From Fodinibacter sp963800505 (GTDB lineage Bacteria > Actinomycetota > Actinomycetes > Actinomycetales > Dermatophilaceae), in contig CAWDBL010000013.1 in assembly GCA_963800505.1 (NCBI GenBank), positions 214,315-278,314 on the forward strand: 64,000 nucleotides of DNA, written 5' to 3'. The notes beneath the pieces are model-generated. The model did not search any database. It was not told the DNA's origin and worked only from the letters and a program-made list of their open reading frames with translations. The translations under genes and the position numbers were made by a program. Below, piece after piece: positions 1 through 7,899 of this stretch. How positions within the stretch are numbered: the first letter of the stretch is position 1; each line of letters begins with the position of its first letter.

Positions 1-307
1 CGTCGGTGAGCGACAGCGCCTGGGCCCGCCCGTCGTCGGGGTCGGGCCCGCGCCGGACGAAGCCGAGGTCGACCAGGGTGGTGACCTGCCGGCTCACGGT
101 GGAGACGTCGGAGTGCAGCACCTCGGCCAGGGCCGACACCCGCATCGGCGCGGCCTTGAGGTTGAACAGCAGCGGGTAGGCCATCGGGTCGACCTGGGGG
201 TGCTGGCGCGGTGCCTGCTGGCGCACGAGGTGCAGCAGCTTGACGACGCGGATCAGGTCGTCGCCGAGCACGGCCGTCGGGGTCGACGGCACTGAGCTGA
301 ACGGCAT
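1..307 (-). CDS. MarR-family transcriptional regulator (C-terminus cut by window edge)
   Basis: DNA-binding repressor of the MarR winged-helix family. The visible 102 residues contain the helix-turn-helix (ALAEVLHSDVSTVSRQVTTL) followed by the beta-wing start (VDLGFVRRGPDPDDGRA), the classic MarR order; the remaining dimerisation helix lies beyond base 1. The ATG at 307 is preceded by a good GGGAGG ribosome site about 5 bases upstream. An inverted repeat lies immediately upstream (328-348), so autoregulation is likely. The ligand and other targets cannot be told from this fragment. Confidence 0.85.
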   Translation of the reverse strand, partial: MPFSSVPSTPTAVLGDDLIRVVKLLHLVRQQAPRQHPQVDPMAYPLLFNLKAAPMRVSALAEVLHSDVSTVSRQVTTLVDLGFVRRGPDPDDGRAQALSLTD

Positions 308-327
308 CCGGGGTCCTCCCTCATAAC

Positions 328-348
328 AGTTGCTTGCGGCATACAACT
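328..348. promoter_or_regulatory. Inverted repeat, probable MarR operator
   Basis: AGTTG at 328-332 and CAACT at 344-348 form an interrupted palindrome in a short AT-rich stretch about 20 bases upstream of the MarR-type gene. MarR proteins usually bind such AGTTG/CAACT palindromes in their own promoter; that this one is bound is inference. Confidence 0.5.
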
Positions 349-405
349 ATATGAGGAGGCGGGGGCATTCCCCAAGTGGCGCAGGAGTTCGCCGCTGTCG
401 AACGT

Positions 406-879
406 TCAGCGGGCGTTGGCGCCGAGGTGGGCGAGCAGGTTGTGCGCGAAGCGCTGGCCCATCAGCGCGATGACTCCCTTCATCGCGGCCGTCACCGCCG
501 GCCGCACCACGCCGGGGAAGGGCAGGTCGACGGTGATCTGCATCGAGGTCTCGAGGTGGGTTCCCGACGGCCGCGGGGCGAGCTGGTACCAGCCGACCAC
601 GCCCGCCTTCTCGTCAACGCCGGGTGCGGGGTCGTGGGTGAAGTCGATGCGGTGCGGCTCGTCGAAGTCCATCCGCTCGCGGAAGGTGAACGAGAAGGTG
701 GCGCCCAGCACCGGCACCTTGCTCAGCTGCCAGACCCAGTGCTCGCCCTCCTCCGTGACCGAGTGCAGGAACGGGGTGAGCCGGGCGAGCCGGTCGGGGT
801 CGGTGAGCACGTCCCACACGGCATCGACGTCGGCGGAGACGGTGGCCGCGGAACGGTTCGCGGTCGAGAACGTGGCCAT
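406..879 (-). CDS. SRPBCC / polyketide-cyclase-like small protein
   Basis: 157-residue protein of the START-like (SRPBCC) ligand-binding fold. Visible hallmarks are an N-terminal strand followed by VDAVWDVLTDPDRLARLTPF, the usual first helix of the family, a central antiparallel-sheet region, and a long C-terminal helix (AAMKGVIALMGQRFAHNLLA) that would close the hydrophobic cavity. No catalytic residue can be assigned and the ligand is unknown. It starts 2 bases after the stop of the upstream maleylpyruvate-isomerase-like gene, so the two form an operon. No signal peptide, so cytosolic. Confidence 0.8.
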   Translation of the reverse strand: MATFSTANRSAATVSADVDAVWDVLTDPDRLARLTPFLHSVTEEGEHWVWQLSKVPVLGATFSFTFRERMDFDEPHRIDFTHDPAPGVDEKAGVVGWYQLAPRPSGTHLETSMQITVDLPFPGVVRPAVTAAMKGVIALMGQRFAHNLLAHLGANAR

Positions 880-881
880 GG

Positions 882-1730
882 TCAGGGGGTGATCGCCATC
901 GCGGCCATGACCCGGGCGGCCACGTCGTCGTCGCCGTGCACCACCACGTGCAGGTCGGCGGGGGAGCGGCGGCCGCCCAGCAGCCGGCCCGCGACCGCGG
1001 TCGACATGGTGAGCGAGGTGGTGATGACATCGGGGTGCTCGTCGGCCTCACCGGTGAACAGCGGGATGCCGCGCGCCTTCCCGTCGTGTTCCTCGACCCG
1101 GGCCCCGGCGCGCCCGACGGTCGGCCCGGTGAGGTCGAGCACGACGGCGTTGCCCGGCTCGATGCCGGCGTCCTTGGCCACGATGCGGGGGAGCACGGCG
1201 AACAGCCGGCTCACCGAGAGCGCCGCAGCGCCGGTGTCGAGGCCGCCGGGGCGCTCGAGGGCCTCGCGGACGTCCTGCTCGTGCACCCAGATGTCGAAGG
1301 TTCGGGTGGCCAGCAGACCGGCCATGGTGGTGGTGCCGAAGGGACCGGCGACCTCGCGCTCGGCCCACTCGGTGCCGGACCGGTAGACCCCGAGCCGCTC
1401 GGCGAGGCGCTCCTCGAGCTCGTCGAGCACCTCCTCGAGGTCACGCCCGCGGCGGGACTCGACGTACTTCTCGATCCGGGCGCCGAAGGCGTGCCGCACG
1501 TGCGCGTGGTGGCTGACGTCGACATCGGGCTCGGGCTCACCGGCGACCATCGCCTCGGTGCTGGCGACGTGCGCGATCTGGTCGAGCACGGTCCAGCCGG
1601 GGCAGTCGGTGGGCCGGGTGGCGTCGGCCGGGCGCATCGTGCGGCCGAGGTCGATGACGTGCTGCACCGTCTGCGCGTACGCCTCGACCAGCTCGCCCAG
1701 GTCGCTCGGGGCCGGGGGGTGCAAAGACAT
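882..1730 (-). CDS. Maleylpyruvate isomerase-family (mycothiol-dependent, DinB-fold) enzyme
   Basis: 282 residues. The N-terminal half is a four-helix DinB/MDMPI bundle carrying the typical DCPGWTVLDQIAHVAS segment, with the His that helps form the metal site, and a later WVHEQDVREAL segment providing further His/Glu ligands. The C-terminal part (around VVLDLTG and the end) is the small alpha/beta MDMPI C domain. Family members use mycothiol as thiol cofactor in isomerase or transferase reactions, consistent with an actinobacterial host; the actual substrate is not evident. ATG at 1730 chosen because the protein then begins directly before the first bundle helix. First gene of a two-gene operon with the SRPBCC gene; divergent from the CopD-CtaG gene. 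Confidence 0.8.
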   Translation of the reverse strand: MSLHPPAPSDLGELVEAYAQTVQHVIDLGRTMRPADATRPTDCPGWTVLDQIAHVASTEAMVAGEPEPDVDVSHHAHVRHAFGARIEKYVESRRGRDLEEVLDELEERLAERLGVYRSGTEWAEREVAGPFGTTTMAGLLATRTFDIWVHEQDVREALERPGGLDTGAAALSVSRLFAVLPRIVAKDAGIEPGNAVVLDLTGPTVGRAGARVEEHDGKARGIPLFTGEADEHPDVITTSLTMSTAVAGRLLGGRRSPADLHVVVHGDDDVAARVMAAMAITP

Positions 1731-1757
1731 GCGGCCACAGTACCTACGCTGGTGCTC

Positions 1758-3755
1758 ATGGCCACCCCCGAGCACCCGCCGGCCGAGAGCGCACCCGGGG
1801 TCGCGCGCGCCCTCGGTCTCGCGGTCGTGGCGGGCCTCTTGGGCGCGCTGGGCGCCGCGATGATCACGGGTGCCACCGCGCCGCTCGAGCTGGCCGACCC
1901 CGGCCCGATGGTGCGCTGGGGCCTGCCGCTCCTGGGGGCGGTGAGCACCCTCGCGTCGGCCGCCACGGTGGGGCTGCTGGGCCTGGCGGCCTTCCTCGTG
2001 CCCGAGCGCACGCGCACCAACCGCCGGGTCACCGCCACCCGGTATGCCGCCACCGCGGCCACGGTGTGGGCGGTGTCCGCGCTGCTCGAGGTGGTGTTCA
2101 CCTTCGCCGACCTGGCCGGCACGCCACTGAGCAGCGCCGAGCTGTTCGACCAGCTGGTCTCGTTCACCTGGACCCTCGAGACGACCCGGGTGCTGCTCAT
2201 CAGCGCGCTCGTCGCGGTCGTGGTGGCGGTGTCCGCGCGGTTCACCACCCGTAGGGCCCCGATGGCGTGGCTCGCGGTGCTCACGCTGGTCGCGGTCGTC
2301 ATCCTCGCCCTCACCGGTCACGCGGCCGGCTCGACCAGCCACGAGGATGCCGTCAACGCCCTCGGCGTGCACCTGCTCGGCGTCGTGGTCTGGACCGGTG
2401 GGCTGATCGGGCTGGTCGCCATGCGCCGCCCGCTCGGCAACGACCTCGGCACGACCGTGGCGCGCTACTCCACCGTGGCGGCGTGGTGCTTCGTGGCCGT
2501 GGCTGTCACCGGGGTGCAGCAGGCCTGGATCCGGGTGGGATCGCTCGAGGGGCTCGCCACTCCCTACGGCGTCGTGGTGCTGCTCAAGACCGCCGCGATG
2601 GTCGCGCTCGGCGTGCTCGGCTGGCTGCACCGGCGCAACATCGTCGGCGTGCTCACGGCGCGGCCTGGCGACGGGCGGGCGTTCGCCCGGCTGGCGGTCG
2701 TCGAGATCTCGATCATGGGCGCTGCGACCGGGCTGGCGGCCGTGCTCGGGCGCAGCGAGCCGCCGGTGCCCGATGCCCCAGCCGTGGCCAGCCGGGTGCT
2801 CGAGCTGACCGGCTACCCCGACCCCGGGCCGATGGTGGCCGCCGACTGGCTCACGGCCTGGCGCATCGACTGGCTCTTCCTCTGCACCGCGGCGCTGGCC
2901 GTCGGCCTCTACCTCGCCGGGGTCGTGCGGCTGCGCCGGCGCGGCGATTCCTGGCCGGCGCTGCGCACCATCTGGTGGGTGGTCGGGTGGGCCCTGTTCG
3001 TGTGGGCCACCTGCGGGGCGCCCGGCATCTGGGGGCGGGTGCTGTTCAGCACGCACATGGTGCTGCACATGGCCGTGGCGATGACCGTGCCCCTGTTCCT
3101 CGTGCCCGGGGCGCCGGTGACGCTGGCGCTGCGGGCCCTGAAGGCACGCCCCGACAAGTCGTGGGGACCGCGAGAGGTGCTGCTCCAGGTGGTGCACTCG
3201 CGGGCCATGCACGTGCTGGCCAACCCGGTCGTGGCGGCATCCCTGTTCTTCTTCAGCCTGGCGGCGTTCTACTGGACCGGCCTGTTCGAGCTGTCGCTCA
3301 CCACCCACACCGGGCACCTGCTGATGATGGCCCACTTCCTGCTCACCGGTTACCTCTTCGTCTGGGTGCTCATCGGCATCGACCCCGGGCCGCCGCGGTG
3401 GTCGCCGCTCGCGCTGCTCGTCATCCTGTTCGCCACCATCTCGTTCCACGCCTTCTTCGGGGTGGCGCTCACCGGCAGCGAGACCCTGCTCGCGCCCGAC
3501 TTCTTCGGGCAGATCAACCTGCCCTGGGGCCCCGACCCGCTGCTCGACCAGCACCGGGCCGGTGAGATCGCCTGGGGGTTCGGCGAGGCGCCCACCCTGT
3601 TCCTGGCCGTGGTCGTGGCCTTCCAGTGGTTCCGGCGCGACGAGCAGGAGACCCGCCGCAAGGACCGCCAGGCCGACCGCGACGGCGACGCCGAGCTCAA
3701 GGCCTACAACGAGTACCTCGGCCGACTGCGCAACGAGGCCGAGCACCTGGACTGA
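1758..3755 (+). CDS. CopD-CtaG fusion: copper/cytochrome c oxidase assembly membrane protein
   Basis: 665-residue polytopic membrane protein. Residues about 10-340 form a CopD-like domain (several TM helices, with ALTGHAAGSTSHEDAVNALG and VHLLGVVVWTGGLIGL carrying His residues that could bind copper). Residues about 365-630 form the CtaG/Caa3 assembly domain, recognised by FSTHMVLHMAVAMTVPLFLV, THTGHLLMMAHFLLTGYLF and ISFHAFFGVALTG. The C-terminus ends in a charged cytoplasmic tail. Such fusions are common in actinobacteria and are thought to supply copper to the Cu centre of heme-copper oxidases. The gene stands alone; no oxidase subunits are nearby. ATG at 1758 is the first start compatible with the TM topology; divergent from the MDMPI gene 27 bases away. 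A 44-bp palindromic repeat lies just downstream. Confidence 0.85.
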   Translation: MATPEHPPAESAPGVARALGLAVVAGLLGALGAAMITGATAPLELADPGPMVRWGLPLLGAVSTLASAATVGLLGLAAFLVPERTRTNRRVTATRYAATAATVWAVSALLEVVFTFADLAGTPLSSAELFDQLVSFTWTLETTRVLLISALVAVVVAVSARFTTRRAPMAWLAVLTLVAVVILALTGHAAGSTSHEDAVNALGVHLLGVVVWTGGLIGLVAMRRPLGNDLGTTVARYSTVAAWCFVAVAVTGVQQAWIRVGSLEGLATPYGVVVLLKTAAMVALGVLGWLHRRNIVGVLTARPGDGRAFARLAVVEISIMGAATGLAAVLGRSEPPVPDAPAVASRVLELTGYPDPGPMVAADWLTAWRIDWLFLCTAALAVGLYLAGVVRLRRRGDSWPALRTIWWVVGWALFVWATCGAPGIWGRVLFSTHMVLHMAVAMTVPLFLVPGAPVTLALRALKARPDKSWGPREVLLQVVHSRAMHVLANPVVAASLFFFSLAAFYWTGLFELSLTTHTGHLLMMAHFLLTGYLFVWVLIGIDPGPPRWSPLALLVILFATISFHAFFGVALTGSETLLAPDFFGQINLPWGPDPLLDQHRAGEIAWGFGEAPTLFLAVVVAFQWFRRDEQETRRKDRQADRDGDAELKAYNEYLGRLRNEAEHLD

Positions 3756-3773
3756 ACGGTCTCCTTTCCAGCC

Positions 3774-3817
3774 TTGGGTGCTCAAACGGCTGCCCCGGCA
3801 ACCACCTGAGCACCCGA
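3774..3817. repeat. 44-bp palindromic REP-like repeat, copy 1
   Basis: Arms TTGGGTGCTCA (3774-3784) and TGAGCACCCGA (3807-3817) with the internal core AACGGCTGCC. Same length and sequence plan as four other copies within 2.1 kb. Sits between the CopD-CtaG stop and the nitrilase start, so it could also act as an attenuating hairpin. Confidence 0.85.
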
Positions 3818-3836
3818 CTCGGGGAGAATGCCGGTC

Positions 3837-4643
3837 ATGCGCATCGCGGTCATCCAGCTCGGGTACGACGACGACGAGACCTTCGACGCCCGGGTCGACC
3901 GGGTGGCGGCGCTGGTCGCCGAGCAGGCCGGCCACGACCTCGTCGTGCTGCCCGAGCTGTGGGGGGCCACCGGGTTCGACTACCGGCGCTGGGCCGGCGA
4001 GGCCCAGTCGCTCGACGGGCCGTGGGCCCGGGCGATGGCGGATGCCGCGCGCGCGGCATCCGTCGTGCTGCACGCCGGGTCGTTCGTCGAGCGGCTGCCC
4101 GAGCCCGGCGCCGACGGCAACGACCTCGCCAACACCTCGCTGCTGCTGGATGCCGGGGGGTCGCCGCTCGCCGTCTACCGCAAGATCCACCGGTTCGGGT
4201 TCGGGGCGGGGGAGCCGCGGCTGATGGAGGCGGGGGAGGACGTGGTCGTCATCGGGATCCCTTCTGGCACAGGTGAGTCGGTCACGGTCGGGCTGTCGAC
4301 GTGCTACGACCTGCGCTTCCCCGAGCTCTACCGCCAGCAGGTCGAGGCCGGGGCAGAGCTGTTCGTCGTGCCGGCCGCGTGGCCCGCCGCGCGGGTGGGG
4401 CACTGGACCCTGCTCGGCCGGGCCCGGGCCATCGAGAACCAGTGCGTCGTCGTGCAGTGCAACACCGCGGGCACCCACGCGGGCTACCAGATGGGCGGGC
4501 ACAGCCAGGTCGTCACCGCGAGCGGCGAGGTGCTCGCCGAGGCGGGGAGCGGCGGCGAGCAGGTGCTCTCGGTCGAGGTCGACCTCGCGGCCACCAGGGA
4601 GTACCGCAGGGCGTTCCCGGTGCTCGACGACCGCCGCTTGTAG
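3837..4643 (+). CDS. Carbon-nitrogen hydrolase (nitrilase superfamily)
   Basis: 268-residue cytosolic amidase/nitrilase-fold protein. The full catalytic triad is visible: Glu in VVLPELWG, Lys in YRKIHRFGF and Cys in STCYDLRFPELY. It most resembles the omega-amidase/Nit2-like branch (C-N hydrolases acting on alpha-keto-acid amides or deaminated small thiols), but the substrate cannot be fixed by sequence alone. Start: an ATG at 3837 has GGGGAG about 10 bases upstream, better placed than the ATG at 3828, which would sit only 1-2 bases from it. Flanked on both sides by copies of the 44-bp palindromic repeat; appears monocistronic. Confidence 0.85.
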   Translation: MRIAVIQLGYDDDETFDARVDRVAALVAEQAGHDLVVLPELWGATGFDYRRWAGEAQSLDGPWARAMADAARAASVVLHAGSFVERLPEPGADGNDLANTSLLLDAGGSPLAVYRKIHRFGFGAGEPRLMEAGEDVVVIGIPSGTGESVTVGLSTCYDLRFPELYRQQVEAGAELFVVPAAWPAARVGHWTLLGRARAIENQCVVVQCNTAGTHAGYQMGGHSQVVTASGEVLAEAGSGGEQVLSVEVDLAATREYRRAFPVLDDRRL

Positions 4644-4646
4644 GAG

Positions 4647-4690
4647 TTGGGTGCTGAAACGGCTGCCGGGGCCACCACCTCAGCACCCAA
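4647..4690. repeat. 44-bp palindromic REP-like repeat, copy 2
   Basis: TTGGGTGCTG ... CAGCACCCAA with 10-bp perfect arms and the same core. First member of a doublet with the copy at 4710, 19 bases away. Lies between two convergent genes, so it may serve as a terminator. Confidence 0.88.
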
Positions 4691-4709
4691 CTCACCTGAT
4701 GATGTGGCG

Positions 4710-4753
4710 TTGGGTGCTGAAACGGCTGCCCTGGCGACCACCTGGGCACCCAA
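4710..4753. repeat. 44-bp palindromic REP-like repeat, copy 3
   Basis: Second member of the doublet: TTGGGTGCTG at 4710 and GGGCACCCAA ending at 4753, same internal core. It ends 11 bases before the stop of the minus-strand DUF559-like gene. Confidence 0.88.
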
Positions 4754-4764
4754 GGCGCCGAACA

Positions 4765-5676
4765 TCAGGCCGCGCGGGGAACGCCGAGCGCGATCAGGTC
4801 GCGCATCAGGCCGGCGGGCTCGTGGCGAACCTCGTAGGTCGTGCACCGGACGACGACGCGTCGATCCGTCGTCAGGCCGCGGTGGCGCTGCACGTCTTCG
4901 GCGTAGTTCTCTGCGTCGATGTGGAAGCCACCGTCGACCTCCAGCACCAGCACCCGGCCGTCGGGAAGGTCCCACTCGCAGTCGGTGAACCGCTGCCGCC
5001 CGGATCTGTCCCGACGCTTCTTCTGGCGGCGCGGCGGCACCATGCCCCACGCGCGGCACAGCCTGAGCACGTCGATCTCCGCCAACGACTGCGAACCGCC
5101 CGAAACGTCGGCCAGCAGGTCGCGAATCGCCGGCGCCCGACGCAGCGGGCGCAGGGTGCGCGTCCACTCGAGGAGGTTCGCGGGCGTCGTCAGCTGCTGC
5201 TGCACCGTGGCGGTGATCGCCCCCAGCGCGGTGCGTGTCGAGGATTCGTGGGCGGCGAACAGCAGGACGGCCGGTTCGATCCGGGCGGCCCTGGGCGACT
5301 GGGTCGGATGCCGCATGGCTGAGAACGATCGTCGCGTGCGGAAGTAGCGCACTCCCTCGACGGGGTCGAAGGACAGCTCTTGGTCGACGAGCACCGTGAT
5401 CTCGTCACGCGACCAGTTCTTCATCCCGAGGGCCTGGGTCGCGGTCAACCCGCCGAGCAGCGCGTTCGGCCCGGCGTGCTCGAGTGCCACCCACATCCGC
5501 TGCTCGCGCGAGAGGGGACCGGTGGTCGTGGTGTAGACCGAAGCGGTTCGCTCGCTCCACCGGCCGGCCCTCACCTGGTTTCGCACGAACGCCCTCGTGA
5601 CCTTCAGCTCGCGCAGTGTCGCTTCCGAGAGCGTCCCGCTCTGGCTCTCGGCGACCTCCTGCCATGTCCTTCCCAT
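4765..5676 (-). CDS. AbiEi-antitoxin-like / DUF559-type protein
   Basis: 303 residues. The N-terminus (about 1-60) has the winged-helix 'AbiEi antitoxin' start seen in many actinobacterial proteins (a helix-turn-helix around LSEATLRELKVTRAFVRNQ). The C-terminal 90 residues look like a DUF559/Vsr-type endonuclease-fold domain, with CEWDLPDGRVLVLEVDGGFH (Asp-Glu-Val-Asp pattern of a nuclease core) and a downstream arginine-rich strand. No AbiEii toxin gene is adjacent, so this is the orphan form that is very common and often multicopy in actinobacteria; a toxin-antitoxin role is not supported. The ATG at 5676 has GGAAGG-like sequence close upstream. Bracketed by doublets of the 44-bp repeat. 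Confidence 0.75.
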   Translation of the reverse strand: MGRTWQEVAESQSGTLSEATLRELKVTRAFVRNQVRAGRWSERTASVYTTTTGPLSREQRMWVALEHAGPNALLGGLTATQALGMKNWSRDEITVLVDQELSFDPVEGVRYFRTRRSFSAMRHPTQSPRAARIEPAVLLFAAHESSTRTALGAITATVQQQLTTPANLLEWTRTLRPLRRAPAIRDLLADVSGGSQSLAEIDVLRLCRAWGMVPPRRQKKRRDRSGRQRFTDCEWDLPDGRVLVLEVDGGFHIDAENYAEDVQRHRGLTTDRRVVVRCTTYEVRHEPAGLMRDLIALGVPRAA

Positions 5677-5732
5677 GCCGCGAGTGTGGCGCGAACGCCG
5701 ACATCGCCCGCCGGGTTCTCCACAGGCTCGGG

Positions 5733-5776
5733 TCGGGTGCTCAGGTGGCAGCTCCGGCCACCGCCTGAGCACCCAA
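5733..5776. repeat. 44-bp palindromic REP-like repeat, copy 4
   Basis: TCGGGTGCTCAGG ... CCTGAGCACCCAA, 12 of 13 arm positions pair. First of a second doublet, separated by 18 bases from the copy at 5795. Located between the divergent DUF559-like and FAD-oxidase genes, so it cannot be explained only as a terminator. Confidence 0.88.
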
Positions 5777-5794
5777 CGCCGGAGCCACCTGCGG

Positions 5795-5838
5795 CTGGGT
5801 GCTGCGGTGGCTGCTCGGGCAACCACCTGAGCACCCAA
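5795..5838. repeat. 44-bp palindromic REP-like repeat, copy 5
   Basis: CTGGGTGCTG... to ...AGCACCCAA, same 44-bp span as the other copies. It ends 18 bases before the ATG of the FAD-linked oxidase, so a hairpin here could affect its expression. Confidence 0.88.
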
Positions 5839-5856
5839 CTCTGAGAAGGTGGGGAC

Positions 5857-7221
5857 ATGGACGATGCCGTCGCCGAGCTGGTGGGGATGCTGCCCGAGGG
5901 GGTGGTGGTCACCGCCGCGGATGCCGTGGAGAAGTACCGCTTCGACTGGACGCACGACGCCACGGCCGGCACGCCACTGGCCGCGGTGCGCGCCGAGACG
6001 ACCGCCCAGGTGCAGGCGACGCTGCGCTGGGCAAGCCGGCACGGCATCCCCGTCGTGCCGCGAGGCGCCGGCTCGGGACTCTCGGGCGGTGCGCTCGCCG
6101 TCGACGGCGGCATCGTGCTGTCGACCGAGCGGATGCGCGCCATCGAGATCGACACCGCCAGCCGGGTGGCCGTGGTCGAGCCCGGCGCCCTCAACATCGA
6201 GGTGAAGCGCGCGGCGGCGGTGGAGGGCCTCTGGTACCCGCCCGACCCCAGCTCGTACGAGATCTGCTCGATCGGCGGCAACATCGCCACCAACGCCGGC
6301 GGCCTGTGCTGCGTCAAGTACGGCGTCACGACCGACTACGTGCTCGGCCTCGACGTGGTGCTCGCCGACGGCACGCTGCTCACCCTCGGCGGCAAGCGGG
6401 TCAAGGACGTCGCGGGGCTGCCGCTGCTCAAGCTCTTCGTCGGCTCCGAGGGCACCCTCGGCGTCGTCACCCGGGCGACCCTGCGGCTCGTGCCCGCGCA
6501 GGCCCCCAGGTCGACGGTCGTCGCCACCTTCCCGACCGTCGCCGCCGCGGCCGCCGCCGTCATCGAGCTGGGCCGCACGGTGCGCGCCTCGCTGGTCGAG
6601 CTGATGGACCACGCCTCGATCAACGCCGTCGAGGACTTCACACCCATGGGCCTGGACCGGGATGCCGGTGCGCTGCTCCTCATCCAGTCCGACGCCCCGG
6701 GCCCGTCCCGCGCCGACGAGGTGGCCGTGGCGATGGCGGCCTGCGAGGTGTCCGGCGCCAAGGAGGTCTTCGCCACCGACGACCCCGACGAGGGTGAGCT
6801 GTTCGTGCAGGCGCGGCGGCTGCACTTCACGGCCATCGAGGCCCGCGGCTCGGTGCTGCCCGAGGACGTCGGCGTGCCGATCCCCAACCTGCCGGCCCTG
6901 CTCGCCGCCGTCGAGGCGATCGCGGTGCGGCACGACCTGGAGATCCCGGTGGTGGCCCACGCCGGCGACGGCAACACCCACCCGGCGATCATCTATCCCC
7001 CCGACGAGCCGGATGCCGAGGCCCGTGCCCGGCTCGCCTTCGACGAGATCATGGCGACGGCGATCGAGCTCGGCGGCACGATCACCGGCGAGCACGGGGT
7101 CGGCCGGCTCAAGGTGGGCTCGCTCGCGGCCCAGCTGGGGCCCGACGTCATGGACCTCACCCGCCGGGTGAAGTACGCCCTGGACCCGCGCGGCATCCTC
7201 AACCCGGGCGCCGCCTTCTGA
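5857..7221 (+). CDS. FAD-linked oxidase, glycolate oxidase GlcD / D-lactate dehydrogenase type
   Basis: 454-residue flavoprotein of the VAO/PCMH family. The N-terminal FAD-binding domain shows VPRGAGSGLSGGAL (pyrophosphate loop) and SIGGNIATNAGG. The C-terminal FAD-oxidase domain shows HAGDGNTHP, with the His/Asn substrate-binding residues, and GEHGVGRLK, the typical GlcD/DLD ending before the helix that closes the site. Family members oxidise 2-hydroxy acids (glycolate, D-lactate, D-2-hydroxyglutarate), passing electrons to FAD and then a quinone or ETF. Length matches the family. No glcE/glcF or lldP neighbour, so the substrate is open. ATG at 5857 follows a GAGAAGG ribosome site. Confidence 0.88.
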   Translation: MDDAVAELVGMLPEGVVVTAADAVEKYRFDWTHDATAGTPLAAVRAETTAQVQATLRWASRHGIPVVPRGAGSGLSGGALAVDGGIVLSTERMRAIEIDTASRVAVVEPGALNIEVKRAAAVEGLWYPPDPSSYEICSIGGNIATNAGGLCCVKYGVTTDYVLGLDVVLADGTLLTLGGKRVKDVAGLPLLKLFVGSEGTLGVVTRATLRLVPAQAPRSTVVATFPTVAAAAAAVIELGRTVRASLVELMDHASINAVEDFTPMGLDRDAGALLLIQSDAPGPSRADEVAVAMAACEVSGAKEVFATDDPDEGELFVQARRLHFTAIEARGSVLPEDVGVPIPNLPALLAAVEAIAVRHDLEIPVVAHAGDGNTHPAIIYPPDEPDAEARARLAFDEIMATAIELGGTITGEHGVGRLKVGSLAAQLGPDVMDLTRRVKYALDPRGILNPGAAF

Positions 7222-7308
7222 CCCACCCGGGCCATGGACACCGTCGGCCGACCGCGTCATCCTGAGCGGTACGGCATCCGATCGGTGCCGACGACGGGAG
7301 GAGCCGTC

Positions 7309-7386
7309 ATGTGGTTGGCCTGGATCATCGGTTTCGTCGTTCTCGTGGGGACGACGGGCGGGTTCGGGGGCGGGAACGGCGTCTGA
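7309..7386 (+). CDS. Tiny putative membrane peptide (25 aa)
   Basis: Below usual gene-calling size. An ATG at 7309 follows a strong GGGAGGAG site with good spacing. The predicted peptide has one hydrophobic stretch (MWLAWIIGFVVLVGTT) and a glycine-rich tail (GGFGGGNGV). It precedes another small membrane protein gene (7502). No homology is recognised; the ribosome site and the hydrophobic design are the only support. Confidence 0.4.
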   Translation: MWLAWIIGFVVLVGTTGGFGGGNGV

Positions 7387-7501
7387 GCGACGCGGCTGAC
7401 GGGGCCGAAACCACCCCGTCACGGAGCCTCGGGTCGGCCCCTCGGCGACCTAGAGTCGTTGGGCTCGGCCGGAACCCGCGGCCCCCAACAAGGAGTGCTC
7501 C

Positions 7502-7750
7502 ATGTACATCGGACTCGGCATCGTCCTCATCGTGATCGGCGCCGTCCTGGCGTTCGCGCTGAAGGTCGACATCCCGGGCGTCGGTGACGACACCCTCGGC
7601 TACATCCTGATGATCGCCGGCGTGGTCGCCATCCTGCTGTCGTTCGCCATGACCCGCCGCCGCTCCACCGGCTACACGACCACCCGCGAGAGCCAGGTCG
7701 ACCCGGTCAGCGGCTCGCGCGTCGACCGCACCGACATCGACCCCCGCTGA
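7502..7750 (+). CDS. DUF6458-like small membrane protein
   Basis: 82 residues with two TM helices: MYIGLGIVLIVIGAVLAFAL, then a short DIPGVGDDTLG loop, then YILMIAGVVAILLSFAM. A polar, Arg/Asp-rich tail follows. The pattern 'GLGIxLIxxGAxLxFAL...D.PGV...LGxIL' is that of the DUF6458 family, widespread and uncharacterised in actinobacteria. AAGGAG ribosome site just upstream. Followed by a strong terminator, so probably its own transcription unit. Confidence 0.75.
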   Translation: MYIGLGIVLIVIGAVLAFALKVDIPGVGDDTLGYILMIAGVVAILLSFAMTRRRSTGYTTTRESQVDPVSGSRVDRTDIDPR

Positions 7751-7792
7751 CCGCACCGGCACGGCACCTCGGATGCCGTGTCGCAGCGGATG

Positions 7793-7830
7793 CCGAACGG
7801 CCCACCCCGTGTGCGGGGTGGGCCGTTCGG
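7793..7830 (+). terminator. Strong intrinsic terminator, possibly bidirectional
   Basis: Perfect 17-bp stem: CCGAACGGCCCACCCCG (7793-7809) pairs with 7814-7830, four-base loop, followed by TCTT. It lies between the DUF6458-like gene (+) and the acyl-CoA dehydrogenase (-), which converge here. Confidence 0.85.
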
Positions 7831-7899
7831 TCTTCGGGTCCGGGTCGGGCACTCACGCCCGTGCAAAGGAGGTGCCCGGCCCGGGCGCTGGGGGGTCGG

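Noticed and set aside
882..4502. Very long minus-strand open frame (over 1200 codons) across the CopD-CtaG and nitrilase genes
   Set aside because: Only its last 282 codons are a gene; the rest is the Arg/Gly/His-rich shadow of high-GC genes on the other strand, without start site or family resemblance.
4765..5676. AbiE-type phage-defence toxin-antitoxin system
   Set aside because: Only the AbiEi-like/DUF559 protein is present; no AbiEii nucleotidyltransferase gene is next to it.
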